Positions 32,080-41,512 of a DNA stretch of 64,000 nucleotides are shown in pieces. Source of the DNA: Streptomyces sp. SLBN-118 (lineage in GTDB: Bacteria; Actinomycetota; Actinomycetes; Streptomycetales; Streptomycetaceae); contig NZ_VFNP01000002.1 in NCBI RefSeq assembly GCF_006715635.1, positions 620,001 to 684,000 of the forward strand. Reading direction: 5' to 3'. Made by a program: the position numbers and the translations under genes. The first letter of the stretch is position 1; each line of letters starts with the position of its first letter. A model generated the notes under the pieces. It did not search any database, was not told where the DNA came from, and was given only the letters and a program-made list of their open reading frames with translations.

Positions 32080-34260
32080 GTGAAGCAGGTTGTGCAGAAC
32101 TACAAGAGTGGCGAGCTGGCGCTGCTCGACGTGCCGGTTCCGGGGTGCAAGCCGGACGGTGCGCTGGTCAGGAGCGCCTACTCGCTCATCTCCACCGGGA
32201 CCGAGCTCATGAAGGTGTCCGAGGCCGGCATGTCGATGGTGGGCAAGGCCCGCTCCCGGCCGGACCAGGTGGCCAAGGTCATGCAGAGCGTGGCCACCAA
32301 CGGGGTGGGCGCCACGTACCGCAAGGTGATGGGCAAGCTGGACTCCTACACGCCGCTGGGCTACTCGCTGTGCGGGGTGGTCGAGCAGGTCGGTACCGGG
32401 ATCGACGATGTGGCGGTGGGCGACATCGTGGCCTGCGCCGGCAACGAGCACGCGTTGCATGCCGAGTTGAACTGGGTGCCGAAGAACCTCTACGCCCGGG
32501 TGCCGGACGGCCTCGCGCCGCGGCATGCGGCCTTCGGCACCGTCGGGTCGATCGCGCTGCAGGGCGTCCGCCGCGGCGAGCCACAGCTCGGCGACGTGGC
32601 GCTGGTCATCGGCCTCGGGCTGATCGGGCAGCTGGTGGTGCAGTTGCTGGCGGCTTCGGGAGTCCGCGTCGTCGGGGTCGACCCCGACCCGGTGCGCTGC
32701 GAGCTCGCCGAGCGCCTGGGCGCTGCGGCCTGCGGCGATCCCGCCTCCACGGCCGTGGAGAACTCCGTCGCCGAACTCACCGGCGGTCACGGCGTGGACC
32801 AGGTGTACCTGGCCGCCGGCGGCGGCAGCAACCAGCCCGTCGAGCTGGCCGCCCGGCTGAGCCGGGACCGCGGCCGGGTCGTCGACATCGGCAAGTGCCG
32901 CCTGGACCTGCCGTGGAACGCGTACTACGAGAAAGAACTCGACGTCCGGTTCTCCCGCAGTTACGGCCCCGGGCGCTACGACCCGGAGTACGAGCTCGAG
33001 GGGCGGGACTACCCGATCGGCTACGTGCGCTGGACCGAGCGCCGCAACCTGGCGTGCTTCCTCGACCTCGTCGCCCGCGGCAGTGTCGACGTGGAGCCCC
33101 TGGTCTCCCACATCGCCGACTTCGACGACGCAGTCGAGACGTACCAGAGCCTGAAGGACGGCGGCCTGAAGGCGGTGGCCGTGCTGTTCCGGTACACCGA
33201 ACACGCGACCGATGCGGAGGCCCCTTCGGTGGCCGTGCCCTCGGTGAAGACAGACGGTGGGACGTCCACCTCGGCCCGGTCCGCCAAGTCACCGGTGCGG
33301 CTGGCGTTCGTCGGCGCGGGAAACTACGCGACGTCGATGCTGCTGCCGCACCTGGCACAGCGCGACGGCGTCGAGCTGTCGACCGTCGTCACCACGACGG
33401 CGCTGTCCGCGGCCAACGCGCAGCGGAAGTTCGGCTTCGACGAGGCGACCACCGATCTCGACGCCGTGCTCGGCGACAAGTCCATCGACGCGGTGTTCGT
33501 GGTCACCCGGCACAGCTCGCACGCCGAACTGACCCGAAGGGCACTGCTGGCCGGCAAGACGGTGTTCGTGGAGAAGCCCCTGGCCCTCACCGAGGACGAG
33601 CTGGCCGACGTGTTCGCGGCGGTGGAGGAGTCCGGCAACGACCGGCTGCAGGTGGGCTTCAACCGCCGGTTCGCGCCACTGCTGCGGGAGGCCAGGACGC
33701 GGTTCGGCGCCAGGACCGGTCCGGCGAGCCTGCGCTACCTCGTCAACGCGGGCCGGCTGACGCACGGCAGCTGGTATCTCCAACAGGGCACCGAGGGCTC
33801 GCGGTTCGCCGGCGAGGGCGGACACTTCATCGACACGGCGAGCTGGCTGCTCGATGCCGATCCGGTCTCGGTGTACGCGGTCGCCCCGTCCGGCAACGAG
33901 GACCTCCAGGTCGTGCTGCGCTACCCCGACGGATCCACCGCCACCATCAGCTACGTCACCACCGGCGCGCCCGGCTTCCCCAAGGAGACGCTGGACCTTG
34001 TCGCGGACGGCAAGGTGCTGCGGCTCGACGACTTCGTCCGGGCTTCGGTATACGGCCGCAAGCGGTGGGTCAGTTCGCGACTGCCCAAGGCCCGGGACAA
34101 GGGCCAGAACGCCGAACTGGCCGCGTTCATCAAGGCTGTGCGGACCGGCGGGCCGATGCCGGTGCCGCTGGACTCGCTGGTCGCCACCACGGCGGCCACC
34201 CTCGCCGTGCAGGCCGGCCTGGCCGCCGGCGTGCCCGTGACGTTGGCGAGCGCGCGATGA
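32080..34260 (+). CDS. Bi-domain oxidoreductase: MDR alcohol dehydrogenase fused to Gfo/Idh/MocA
   Basis: A 726-residue fusion starting at GTG 32080 (MKQVVQNYKSGEL) with AGAGGAG 6-7 bases upstream. Residues 1-390 form a medium-chain dehydrogenase with a catalytic-domain Cys-poor zinc region and an NAD-binding LVIGLGLIGQLVVQLLAASG. After a Thr/Ser/Ala linker (about 390-405), residues 406-726 form a Gfo/Idh/MocA domain. This has VRLAFVGAGNYATSMLLPHL, VTRHSSHAELTRRALLAGK, TVFVEKPLALTEDEL with the Glu-Lys-Pro motif, and the FNRRF/GGHFIDTASWL active-site region. Such fusions sit beside heparinase II/III-like genes in many capsule loci, as here (ATGA overlap). It probably makes or remodels a keto-sugar precursor; the reaction is not established. 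Confidence 0.9.
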   Translation: MKQVVQNYKSGELALLDVPVPGCKPDGALVRSAYSLISTGTELMKVSEAGMSMVGKARSRPDQVAKVMQSVATNGVGATYRKVMGKLDSYTPLGYSLCGVVEQVGTGIDDVAVGDIVACAGNEHALHAELNWVPKNLYARVPDGLAPRHAAFGTVGSIALQGVRRGEPQLGDVALVIGLGLIGQLVVQLLAASGVRVVGVDPDPVRCELAERLGAAACGDPASTAVENSVAELTGGHGVDQVYLAAGGGSNQPVELAARLSRDRGRVVDIGKCRLDLPWNAYYEKELDVRFSRSYGPGRYDPEYELEGRDYPIGYVRWTERRNLACFLDLVARGSVDVEPLVSHIADFDDAVETYQSLKDGGLKAVAVLFRYTEHATDAEAPSVAVPSVKTDGGTSTSARSAKSPVRLAFVGAGNYATSMLLPHLAQRDGVELSTVVTTTALSAANAQRKFGFDEATTDLDAVLGDKSIDAVFVVTRHSSHAELTRRALLAGKTVFVEKPLALTEDELADVFAAVEESGNDRLQVGFNRRFAPLLREARTRFGARTGPASLRYLVNAGRLTHGSWYLQQGTEGSRFAGEGGHFIDTASWLLDADPVSVYAVAPSGNEDLQVVLRYPDGSTATISYVTTGAPGFPKETLDLVADGKVLRLDDFVRASVYGRKRWVSSRLPKARDKGQNAELAAFIKAVRTGGPMPVPLDSLVATTAATLAVQAGLAAGVPVTLASAR

Positions 34261-36227
34261 CTGTGATGTCGGGGAGTCCGGGCTGGTACCTGCGGCGGCT
34301 GTCCCGTATGCGACCGCGCGAGGTCGGCGGCCGGGTGGGCGACGCGGTGCGCAGGCGGCGGTGGCGGTCGGCGCCGCCGGACTGCCCGAGCGTGCCCGGC
34401 GCCCGGTTCACCGCGGTACTGCCCTCGGGGACGGTCGCCGCGGTGCCGCCGGACGCCGCGAAACGCCTCGCCGCCGAGGCGGACCGGCTGATGGACGGGC
34501 ACGCCGAGTTCTTCGGGGTGGACCGCGACGACCTGGCCGCCCCGGACTGGTGCTACGACCCGAAGACCGGGCGCCGGGCTCCGCAGGTCTACGCCTTCGA
34601 CGTGCCCTACCGCGACGAGGAAGCAGTCGGGGACATCAAGCAGATCTGGGAGCCGTCCCGGCATCAGTACCTCACCGTGCTCGCCGCCGCGTACGCGGTC
34701 ACCGGCGACGAGCGGTACGCCGAGCGGGTGGCCGAGCACCTGCGGTCCTGGTGGGCCGCCAACCCGCCGCTGCGCGGGGTGCACTGGACCAGCGGCATCG
34801 AGCTGGGGATCCGGCTGCTGTCCTGGGTGTGGATCCGCCGGCTGCTCGACGGCTGGCCGGGCGCGGCCGGGCTGTTCGAGGACAACCCGGTGGCGCTGAC
34901 CCAGATCTGGCACCACCAGCGCTGGCTCGCCGCCTTCCCCAGCCGGGGGTCCTCGGCCAACAACCACATCATCGCCGAGGCCGCCGGGCAGTTCGCCGCG
35001 GCCTGCGCATTCGGATGGTTTCCCTCCTCGGCGCGCTGGCGAGCCGACGCGCTGCGGTCCCTGGAGCGGCATCTGCGGAGCAACACCTTCGTCTCCGGCC
35101 TCAACCGCGAGCTGGCCACCGAGTATCACGGACTGGTTCTGGAGCTCGGCCTGGCCGCGGTGGCCGAGGCGGATGCCGCGGGCGTGCCGGTCCCCGCGTC
35201 GATCCGGCTGGTGCTGCTGCGGATGACCGACGCGCTCGCGGCCGTCGTGGACAACCGGCTGCGGCCGCCGCGTCAGGGCGACGCGGACGACGGGCACGGT
35301 CTGGTCGTGGACGGCGCGGGCACCGACCGCTGGGGCTCGCTGCTGGCCACGGGGGAGGCCGTGTTCGGCCGGCTCGCCTGGTGGCCGGCGGTGCCCGGTA
35401 CCGATGTGCGCACTCCGCTGCTGGCCGCGCTCATCCGGTCCCCCGCACCGGCCGTGACCCGCCCGGCGAACCGACCGGCCCATTTCGCCGACGCCGGCAT
35501 GACCATCCTGCGCGGTCCGGCTGAGATCTGGTGCCGCTGCGACGCTGGTCCGCACGGCTTCCTGTCCATCGCCGCGCACGCCCACGCGGACGCGCTGTCC
35601 GTGGAGGTGCGGCACGACGGGGTCGACGTGCTCGCCGACCCGGGGACGTTCTGCTACCACGGTCAGCCCGAGTGGCGACAGTACTTCCGGTCGACGCTCG
35701 GCCACAACACCCTGCAACTGGACGGAGGTGACCAGTCCGTCTCCGGCGGCCCGTTCATGTGGACCCGGCATGCCCGCAGCCGCGTGCTGGTCGCGGAGAC
35801 GTCCGGCGCCTCTGACGGAGGGACGACCCGCTGGTGTGCCGAGCACGACGGCTACCGGCCCTCCGTACACCGCCGCCGGGTGGAACTCACGGCCGCAGCA
35901 AAGGAGCTGAAGGTGGTCGACGAGGTACGCGGCCCGCGCCGGGCCGTGCGCCTGGCGTTCCACCTCGGCCCGGCGATCGCCGCGGAACTGGAGGGCGACC
36001 GGGCGGTGCTCACCTGGACCCGGGACGGCGAGGACCGCTCCGCGGTGCTCGACCTGCCCGGGCAGCTCAACTGGCGGGCTCATCGCGGCGAGACTGATCC
36101 GCCGCTGGGCTGGTACTCCGCCGGCTTCGGGCGCAAGGAACCCACCACAACGCTGGTCGGCACCGGCTTCGCCGACGGCACTGCGCTGTTGGGGGAGTTC
36201 ACCACCGTACTCAGCTTCCGGGCGTAG
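34257..36227 (+). CDS. Heparinase II/III-like polysaccharide lyase
   Basis: A 656-residue protein starting at ATG 34257 (ATGA overlap). The N-terminal (alpha/alpha) toroid (about 60-370) contains FPSRGSSANNHIIAEAAGQF with the Asn-His pair and ELATEYHGLVLELG with Tyr-His. The C-terminal antiparallel beta-sheet domain (about 400-650) has IAAHAHADALSVEV, LADPGTFCYHGQPEWRQYFR and LGHNTLQLDGGDQS, the family's His/Tyr motifs. Related families are alginate, heparin and oligo-uronate lyases, which act by beta-elimination next to a uronic acid. That agrees with the AlgD-type gene upstream. No signal peptide is evident, so it may act in the cytoplasm or be exported unconventionally. Its role could be trimming or recycling of the polymer. 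Confidence 0.88.
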   Translation: MTVMSGSPGWYLRRLSRMRPREVGGRVGDAVRRRRWRSAPPDCPSVPGARFTAVLPSGTVAAVPPDAAKRLAAEADRLMDGHAEFFGVDRDDLAAPDWCYDPKTGRRAPQVYAFDVPYRDEEAVGDIKQIWEPSRHQYLTVLAAAYAVTGDERYAERVAEHLRSWWAANPPLRGVHWTSGIELGIRLLSWVWIRRLLDGWPGAAGLFEDNPVALTQIWHHQRWLAAFPSRGSSANNHIIAEAAGQFAAACAFGWFPSSARWRADALRSLERHLRSNTFVSGLNRELATEYHGLVLELGLAAVAEADAAGVPVPASIRLVLLRMTDALAAVVDNRLRPPRQGDADDGHGLVVDGAGTDRWGSLLATGEAVFGRLAWWPAVPGTDVRTPLLAALIRSPAPAVTRPANRPAHFADAGMTILRGPAEIWCRCDAGPHGFLSIAAHAHADALSVEVRHDGVDVLADPGTFCYHGQPEWRQYFRSTLGHNTLQLDGGDQSVSGGPFMWTRHARSRVLVAETSGASDGGTTRWCAEHDGYRPSVHRRRVELTAAAKELKVVDEVRGPRRAVRLAFHLGPAIAAELEGDRAVLTWTRDGEDRSAVLDLPGQLNWRAHRGETDPPLGWYSAGFGRKEPTTTLVGTGFADGTALLGEFTTVLSFRA

Positions 36228-36235
36228 GGGGACGC

Positions 36236-37759
36236 GTGGTGATCAAGTGGCGGAACTGGGCGTTGCCGGTGGCGGCGCCGGCGCTCGTCCTGCTGGCGGC
36301 GACCGGCTGTGTGAGCGCGCCGGGCGCCCCGGCGGCGGAGCCGACCGCCCAGCCATCCACGTCCGTGGCCCGGGTGTGTGCCAAGCCCGCGGCCGGGCCG
36401 GCGAAGGCGCCGGCGGGCGCGGTGACGGTCGACCCCGCGGTGGCCGGTGACCTGGCTGCGAAGACCGAGAGCAGCCCCCCGAACACCACGTTCTGGCTTC
36501 GACCGGGCAAGCACAGGCTCGAGTCGGACCGCTACTCCCAGGTCTTCCCCAAGGAGGGGGACAGCTACCTCGGCGCGCCAGGCGCGGTGCTCGACGGCCG
36601 GAAGACCAACCAGTACGCGTTCGGCGGCACCGCCCGCAACGTCACCATCCGCTACCTGACCGTGCAGGGTTTCGTCGCGCCGCTCAACGAGGGCGTGGTC
36701 AACCATGATTCGGCCGACGGGTGGGTGATCGAGCACGCGACGATCCAGAACAACTCCGGCGCCGGGCTGATGGCGGGTGCCCGCCAGCGGATCCGCGCGA
36801 GCTGCCTGCGCGGCAACGGTCAGTACGGCATGAACGCGTACAAGGCCACCGGCCGTATCAGCGGCCTGGTGGTCGAGGGCAACGAGATCGTGGGCAACAA
36901 CAGGGACGACTTGGAGCGGCGGCGGCCGGGCTGCGGCTGCACCGGAGGCGTCAAGTTCTGGGCCGTCAACGGCGCCGACGTACGCGGCAACTGGGTGCAC
37001 GACAACCGCGGAGCCGGGTTGTGGGCGGACACCAACAACAACGACTTCCGCATCGAGGACAACGTGCTCGAGGCCAACGACGGCGCCGCGCTGATCTACG
37101 AGATCAGCTACAACGCGGTCATCCGGAAGAACACGATCCGGCGGAACAACTGGGTCGAGGGCCGCAAGTACGCCGACGGCGGCGACAATTTCCCGTTCGC
37201 GACCGTCTACCTGTCCGAGTCCGGCGGCGAACCACGGATCCCAGCCCGCACGGACAAGATCGAGATCTACCGGAACGTGATGGAGAACAACTGGTCCGGG
37301 ATCACCCTGTGGGAAAACGCGGACCGGTTCTGCAACAGCCCGGCCAACACCTCGTCCGGTGACTGCACGTTGCTGGTGCGGGACACCCATCGCTGCGCGA
37401 AGCCGGCGATCGCCACCGCGCCGCTCTACGCCGACTGCCGTTGGAAGACCCAGCGGGTGGACATCCACCACAACCGCTTCGTGCTGGACAAGTCCGTCGT
37501 CGAGTGCACGGTGAAGTGCGACCGAATGGCGGTGCTGGCCAACTACGGCACCTATCCTGACTGGTCGCCCTACCAGGGCGAGCTGGTGGCGGAGGCGATC
37601 ACCCGCAAGCAGCACAACCGCTGGCACGACAACGTCTACATCGGGGCATGGAAATTCGTCGTCCACGACCCGAGCCGGATACTCGACTCCGGGCAGTGGC
37701 AGGGCACGCCGTACCAGCAGGACGCGGGAAGCACCTTCCGCGCACAGGACGGTGGTTGA
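36236..37759 (+). CDS. Right-handed parallel beta-helix lipoprotein
   Basis: A 507-residue protein with a GTG start. A signal peptide (WALPVAAPALVLLAATGC, about residues 8-24) ends at a Cys with a degenerate lipobox, followed by a Pro/Ala-rich spacer. Residues 70-480 form successive beta-helix coils, visible as repeating Asn-rich turns: VVEGNEIVGNNRDD, VRGNWVHDNRGAG, IEDNVLEANDGA, IRKNTIRRNNWVEG, EIYRNVMENNWSG, DIHHNRFVLD. Several Cys pairs (CGCTG, CNS..CTLL) may form disulphides. Beta-helix proteins in uronic-acid polymer loci include epimerases (AlgG-like) and lyases. The surface location and position after a lyase support polymer modification, but catalytic residues cannot be assigned. Confidence 0.82.
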   Translation: MVIKWRNWALPVAAPALVLLAATGCVSAPGAPAAEPTAQPSTSVARVCAKPAAGPAKAPAGAVTVDPAVAGDLAAKTESSPPNTTFWLRPGKHRLESDRYSQVFPKEGDSYLGAPGAVLDGRKTNQYAFGGTARNVTIRYLTVQGFVAPLNEGVVNHDSADGWVIEHATIQNNSGAGLMAGARQRIRASCLRGNGQYGMNAYKATGRISGLVVEGNEIVGNNRDDLERRRPGCGCTGGVKFWAVNGADVRGNWVHDNRGAGLWADTNNNDFRIEDNVLEANDGAALIYEISYNAVIRKNTIRRNNWVEGRKYADGGDNFPFATVYLSESGGEPRIPARTDKIEIYRNVMENNWSGITLWENADRFCNSPANTSSGDCTLLVRDTHRCAKPAIATAPLYADCRWKTQRVDIHHNRFVLDKSVVECTVKCDRMAVLANYGTYPDWSPYQGELVAEAITRKQHNRWHDNVYIGAWKFVVHDPSRILDSGQWQGTPYQQDAGSTFRAQDGG

Positions 37760-39002
37760 GATGAGCCCAGACCACACAGACCACACGTCGAAGATCGTCG
37801 GGACAGCCTGGGGGCTGCTGGTCCTCAACACGCTGGGCTCCGCCGGGGCGCAGACCATCGTCCCGCTGCCGCGCTCCCTCATCCAGATGGTCACCATGGG
37901 CTCCCTGGTCGCCGCGTTCGCGCTGGCGCTCGTCGTCAATCTCCGGCTGCGCATCCGAGCCAGCGCCTTCTTGCTCCTGCTCACCCTGCTGCTGGTGCTG
38001 AGCGTGATCTCCAGCGCGAACCTGGAGTCGGGGTTCGGCGCGCTGTTCCGCTGCGCCCGGCTGGCTCTCTTCGTCGGCACGCTGTGGCTGCTCAGCCGCT
38101 GGTGGGACGGCAGTCCGACATTCGTCCGGCACCACATCCGGATGTACTTCGCGGTGCTCGGGTCGGTGGCCGCCGGTGCGATCATCTCCCCGGGCGCCGC
38201 CATGCCCGAACTCTACGGCGGGCGGCTGGTCGGCGCGTTGTGGCCGCTCACCCCGCCGCAGATCGGACAGTACGCCGCGGTGATCATCGGGCTCACCGTG
38301 CTGCTCGTACTGGGCCGCCGGATCGACAGGACCAGCGCGGCGGTGGTCATCGTGCCGTCACTCGTCCTGCTCGCGCTGACCCATACCCGGACGGCCACGC
38401 TCGGCCTGCTCATGGGGCTGGCGTTGGCGATCAGCTCGCTCATCCTGACCAGCGCCGCCGCGCGCAGGTTCTTCACCTGGGCGGTGCTGTGCGCAGCGGT
38501 GGCCGCGGTGGCGTTCAGCTCCGCGCTGCAGGCGTGGTTCCTGCGCGGCCAGAGCCAGGAGAACTTCACCAGCCTCACCGGTCGGGCCAAGGTCTGGGAC
38601 GCCCTGCTGGCAGCACCCCGGACGACCTCGGAGTACCTGTTCGGCTTCGGCCTGGGCGACAAGTCGTTCGGCGGGCTGCCGATCGACAACAGCTGGCTGG
38701 CCGTTTACAACGAGCAGGGTATGACCGGCGTCGCCTTGGTGGCGGCGATCGTCATCGTGTTGGGCGGCGTCGCCTTGCTGCGGCCACCGTCGCTGTCGAG
38801 GGCCTGCGCGATCTTCCTGATCAGCTACTGCGCGATCGCGTCGTACACCGAGGCCGGGCTGGGCGACGCCTCGCCGTATCTGCTGCATCTGACCGTGGCC
38901 GCCTCGCTGCTGGCGGCACCCGCCGCGGCCACCGACCTCTCGACACCCGAAGTCCCCCGACGACGTGTCCCGCGATGGGCCTTGAGATCGGAGGTGATCT
39001 GA
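37752..39002 (+). CDS. O-antigen polymerase/ligase-like membrane protein (Wzy-type)
   Basis: A 416-residue polytopic protein with about ten hydrophobic segments across the whole length and a large loop near residues 250-300 (WFLRGQSQENFTSLTGRAKVW). It has the Wzy/WaaL features HTRTATLGLLMGLALA and LTGRAKVWDALLAAP followed by FGFGLGDKSFGGLPIDNSWL. It would polymerise lipid-linked repeat units on the outer face of the membrane. It overlaps the beta-helix gene by 8 bases from GTG 37752. ATG 37761 is an equally plausible start. Confidence 0.85.
   Translation: MVEMSPDHTDHTSKIVGTAWGLLVLNTLGSAGAQTIVPLPRSLIQMVTMGSLVAAFALALVVNLRLRIRASAFLLLLTLLLVLSVISSANLESGFGALFRCARLALFVGTLWLLSRWWDGSPTFVRHHIRMYFAVLGSVAAGAIISPGAAMPELYGGRLVGALWPLTPPQIGQYAAVIIGLTVLLVLGRRIDRTSAAVVIVPSLVLLALTHTRTATLGLLMGLALAISSLILTSAAARRFFTWAVLCAAVAAVAFSSALQAWFLRGQSQENFTSLTGRAKVWDALLAAPRTTSEYLFGFGLGDKSFGGLPIDNSWLAVYNEQGMTGVALVAAIVIVLGGVALLRPPSLSRACAIFLISYCAIASYTEAGLGDASPYLLHLTVAASLLAAPAAATDLSTPEVPRRRVPRWALRSEVI
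38990..38998 (+). promoter_or_regulatory. Exceptionally complete Shine-Dalgarno sequence
   Basis: GGAGGTGAT is complementary to nine bases of the 16S rRNA 3' end. It lies 6 bases before ATG 39005 and inside the last codons of the Wzy-like gene. It fixes the start of the following glycosyltransferase. Confidence 0.8.
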
Positions 39003-39004
39003 GC

Positions 39005-40276
39005 ATGCACGTGCTCGTAGTGCACAACCGCTACGCCTCGGCGCAGCCGAGCGGGGAGAACAAGGTCGTCGACCAGGAGGTGGCGCTGCTGCGCGGGGCC
39101 GGCCACCGGGTCGAGGTGTTCGAGCGGCGCAGCGACGACATCGCCTCCCGGTCTCTGCTGGCCAAGGCCGCACTGCCGCTGCTTGTGCCGTGGAACCCGG
39201 CGGTCCGCGCGGAGCTCGCCACCCGGCTTCGCACCGAGCGGCCGGACGTGGTGCACGTCCACAACGTCTTCCCGCTCCTGTCGCCGGCGGTGCTGGCCGC
39301 CTGCGCCGACGCCGGCGTGCCCGCCGTCGCCACGCTGCACAACTACACCCAGGTCTGCCCGCCCGGCACGCTGCAGCGGGACGGCCGGCCGTGCACCGAG
39401 TGCGTCGGGGCCGCGCCCCTGCCCGCCGTCCGGCACGGCTGCTACCGGAACTCCCGGCTGGCGACGGTGCCGCTCGCGGTCAGCATGTCGGTCAACCGGC
39501 GGCGGTGGTGGTCCGGCGTGGAGCGGTTCTTCTGCATCTCGGCGGCGCAGCGCGACGTCCTGGTGGGGGCCGGCATGCCACCCGGGCGACTGGCTGTGAA
39601 GCACAACTTCGTGCCCGAACCGGGCGCGTGCCGAGATGGCGATGGCGAGCATCTGCTCTATCTCGGCCGGCTCGCGGAGGCCAAGGGCGTACGGCTGCTC
39701 ATGGCCGCGTGGGACGAGATCGCCGCCGACGGCGGTGTGGGCGTGCCGCTCGTGGTCGCCGGCGCGGGGCCTCTGGAGCCGGAGGTGACCGCCTGGGCGG
39801 CGGGCCGGGACGACGTGCGGTACGTCGGCCTGTACGACCAGGCGGAGTGCCGGCAGGCCATCGCGCGGTCGGTCGCCGTGGTGGCTCCCTCGACCTGGCT
39901 GGAGGCGTTCGGCCTGGTGGTCGTGGAGGCGATGGCGGCGGGCGTCCCGGCCGTCGCCGCCGGTCACGGCGCCTTTGTCGAACTCGTCGAGGACGGGGTG
40001 ACAGGGCTGCTTCACCGGCCGGGCGAGCCCGCCTCGCTCGCGTCCTGCCTGCGCAGGATCGCGGCCGAGCCGGCCCGCAACCGGGAGATGGGCCAGGCGG
40101 CCCGGCGCCGTTACGAGCAGGACTTCAGCCCGTCCGTCGGGCTGGAGCGCCTGGTGGATGGGTACCGCACCGCGATCGCGGGTCGGTCCGGCGGAGGGGA
40201 CAGCCCGCCGCCGGTAGGGGACAAAGGAACTGGCTCGCGGCGGGGACACCTGCGCGAGCGGGATGGGGGGCAATAA
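39005..40276 (+). CDS. Glycosyltransferase family 4
   Basis: A 423-residue GT-B enzyme. MHVLVVHNRYASAQPSGENK is the N-terminal strand and Gly-rich loop, and RPDVVHVHNVFPLLSPAVL follows. HNYTQVCPPGTLQRDGRPC with a Cys cluster (CTECVG, HGCYRNS) is typical of a capsule GT4 subgroup. The C-terminal donor-binding half has LLYLGRLAEAKGVRLLMAAW and APSTWLEAFGLVVVEAMAAG, the E-x7-E region. The tail after residue 395 is low-complexity Gly/Arg. The start is set by a nine-base Shine-Dalgarno match. Its job is addition of a sugar to the growing lipid-linked oligosaccharide; donor unknown. Confidence 0.88.
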   Translation: MHVLVVHNRYASAQPSGENKVVDQEVALLRGAGHRVEVFERRSDDIASRSLLAKAALPLLVPWNPAVRAELATRLRTERPDVVHVHNVFPLLSPAVLAACADAGVPAVATLHNYTQVCPPGTLQRDGRPCTECVGAAPLPAVRHGCYRNSRLATVPLAVSMSVNRRRWWSGVERFFCISAAQRDVLVGAGMPPGRLAVKHNFVPEPGACRDGDGEHLLYLGRLAEAKGVRLLMAAWDEIAADGGVGVPLVVAGAGPLEPEVTAWAAGRDDVRYVGLYDQAECRQAIARSVAVVAPSTWLEAFGLVVVEAMAAGVPAVAAGHGAFVELVEDGVTGLLHRPGEPASLASCLRRIAAEPARNREMGQAARRRYEQDFSPSVGLERLVDGYRTAIAGRSGGGDSPPPVGDKGTGSRRGHLRERDGGQ

Positions 40277-41512
40277 ATGACACGATGCCGACTCTGCGGC
40301 TCGGCGGCGCTGGAAAGCGTCGTCGATCTTGGGGCGACCCCGCCGTGTGAGAGCTTTCTCGCCGCCGACCAACTGGACCAGCCGGAGCCTGCGTACCCGC
40401 TGCACCTTCGGGTCTGCACCGACTGCTGGCTCGCGCAGATCCCTCCGCTGATCACGCCGGAGGAGACGTTCACGCAGTACGCGTACTTCTCCTCCTACTC
40501 GACCTCCTGGGTGGAGCACGCGCGCGCTTTCGTCACCGGCGCCGCAGCGCGGCTGGGTCTGGGCACCGACGCTTTCGTGGTCGAGGTCGCGAGCAACGAC
40601 GGGTACCTGCTGAGGCACGTGATGGACCGGGGGATCCGCTGCCTCGGCATCGAGCCGTCGGTGAACGTCGGTGCCGCGGCGCGGGACACGGGTGTGCCCA
40701 CGCTCACGGAGTTCCTGGACCCTGCCACCGGGGCGGGCGTCCGCGCCGAACACGGCCCGGCTGACCTGGTCGTGGCCAACAATGTGTACGCGCACATCCC
40801 CGACGTGGTCGGGTTCACCCAGGGGCTGCGCGCCCTGGTCGCCGACGACGGCTGGGTCTCCATCGAGGTGCAGCACCTGCTGACCCTGATCGAGGAGAAC
40901 CAGTACGACACGATCTACCACGAGCACTTCCAGTACTACACGGTCGCGTCCGCGACCCGGGCGCTGGCGAGCGGCGGACTCGCGCTCGTGGACGTCGAGT
41001 TGCTGCCCACGCACGGCGGCTCCATCCGGCTGTGGGCCCGGCCGGCCGAGGTGGCCGCCGAGCCGACGCAGCGGGTGGCCGACGTGCTGGCCCGGGAGAA
41101 GGCCGCCGGGCTGCAGGAGCTGTCCGGGTACACCGAGTTCTCCGCCCGGGTGGCCAAGGTGCGCCGGGATCTGCTGCGGTTCCTCATCGAGGCGGCCGAG
41201 CGCGGCGAGACGGTCGTCGGCTACGGCGCCCCGGGCAAGGGCAACACCCTGCTCAACCACTGCGGCATCCGGCCCGACCTGCTCCCGTACACGGTCGACC
41301 GCAACCCCTACAAGCACGGCAGGTTCACCCCGGGAACCCGCATCCCGATCCTGCCGCCCGAGCAGATAGCCGCCGACAGACCGGACTACGTCCTCGTCCT
41401 CCCGTGGAACCTGCGGGCCGAACTGGTCGAGCAGCTGTCCTTCGTGCACGACTGGGGCGGCCGGCTGGTCTTTCCCATCCCGGAACTGAGCATTGTCGAG
41501 GTCAAGCGATGA
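40277..41512 (+). CDS. Sugar C-methyltransferase (SAM-dependent, zinc-binding N-terminus)
   Basis: A 411-residue protein of the NDP-hexose C-methyltransferase class. The N-terminal zinc module has CRLCG (residues 4-8) and CTDCWLAQIP. The SAM-binding Rossmann motif VVEVASNDGYLLRHV is at about 95-109, HEHFQYYTVASATRAL carries the Tyr/His active-site region, THGGSIRLWA follows, and a C-terminal domain has GYGAPGKGNTLLNHC. Homologues such as TylCIII methylate C3 of a 4-keto sugar nucleotide. The ATG directly follows the preceding TAA (40274-40276). With the cytidylyltransferase next (4-base overlap) it suggests a branched CDP-sugar. The acceptor sugar is not determined. Confidence 0.87.
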   Translation: MTRCRLCGSAALESVVDLGATPPCESFLAADQLDQPEPAYPLHLRVCTDCWLAQIPPLITPEETFTQYAYFSSYSTSWVEHARAFVTGAAARLGLGTDAFVVEVASNDGYLLRHVMDRGIRCLGIEPSVNVGAAARDTGVPTLTEFLDPATGAGVRAEHGPADLVVANNVYAHIPDVVGFTQGLRALVADDGWVSIEVQHLLTLIEENQYDTIYHEHFQYYTVASATRALASGGLALVDVELLPTHGGSIRLWARPAEVAAEPTQRVADVLAREKAAGLQELSGYTEFSARVAKVRRDLLRFLIEAAERGETVVGYGAPGKGNTLLNHCGIRPDLLPYTVDRNPYKHGRFTPGTRIPILPPEQIAADRPDYVLVLPWNLRAELVEQLSFVHDWGGRLVFPIPELSIVEVKR

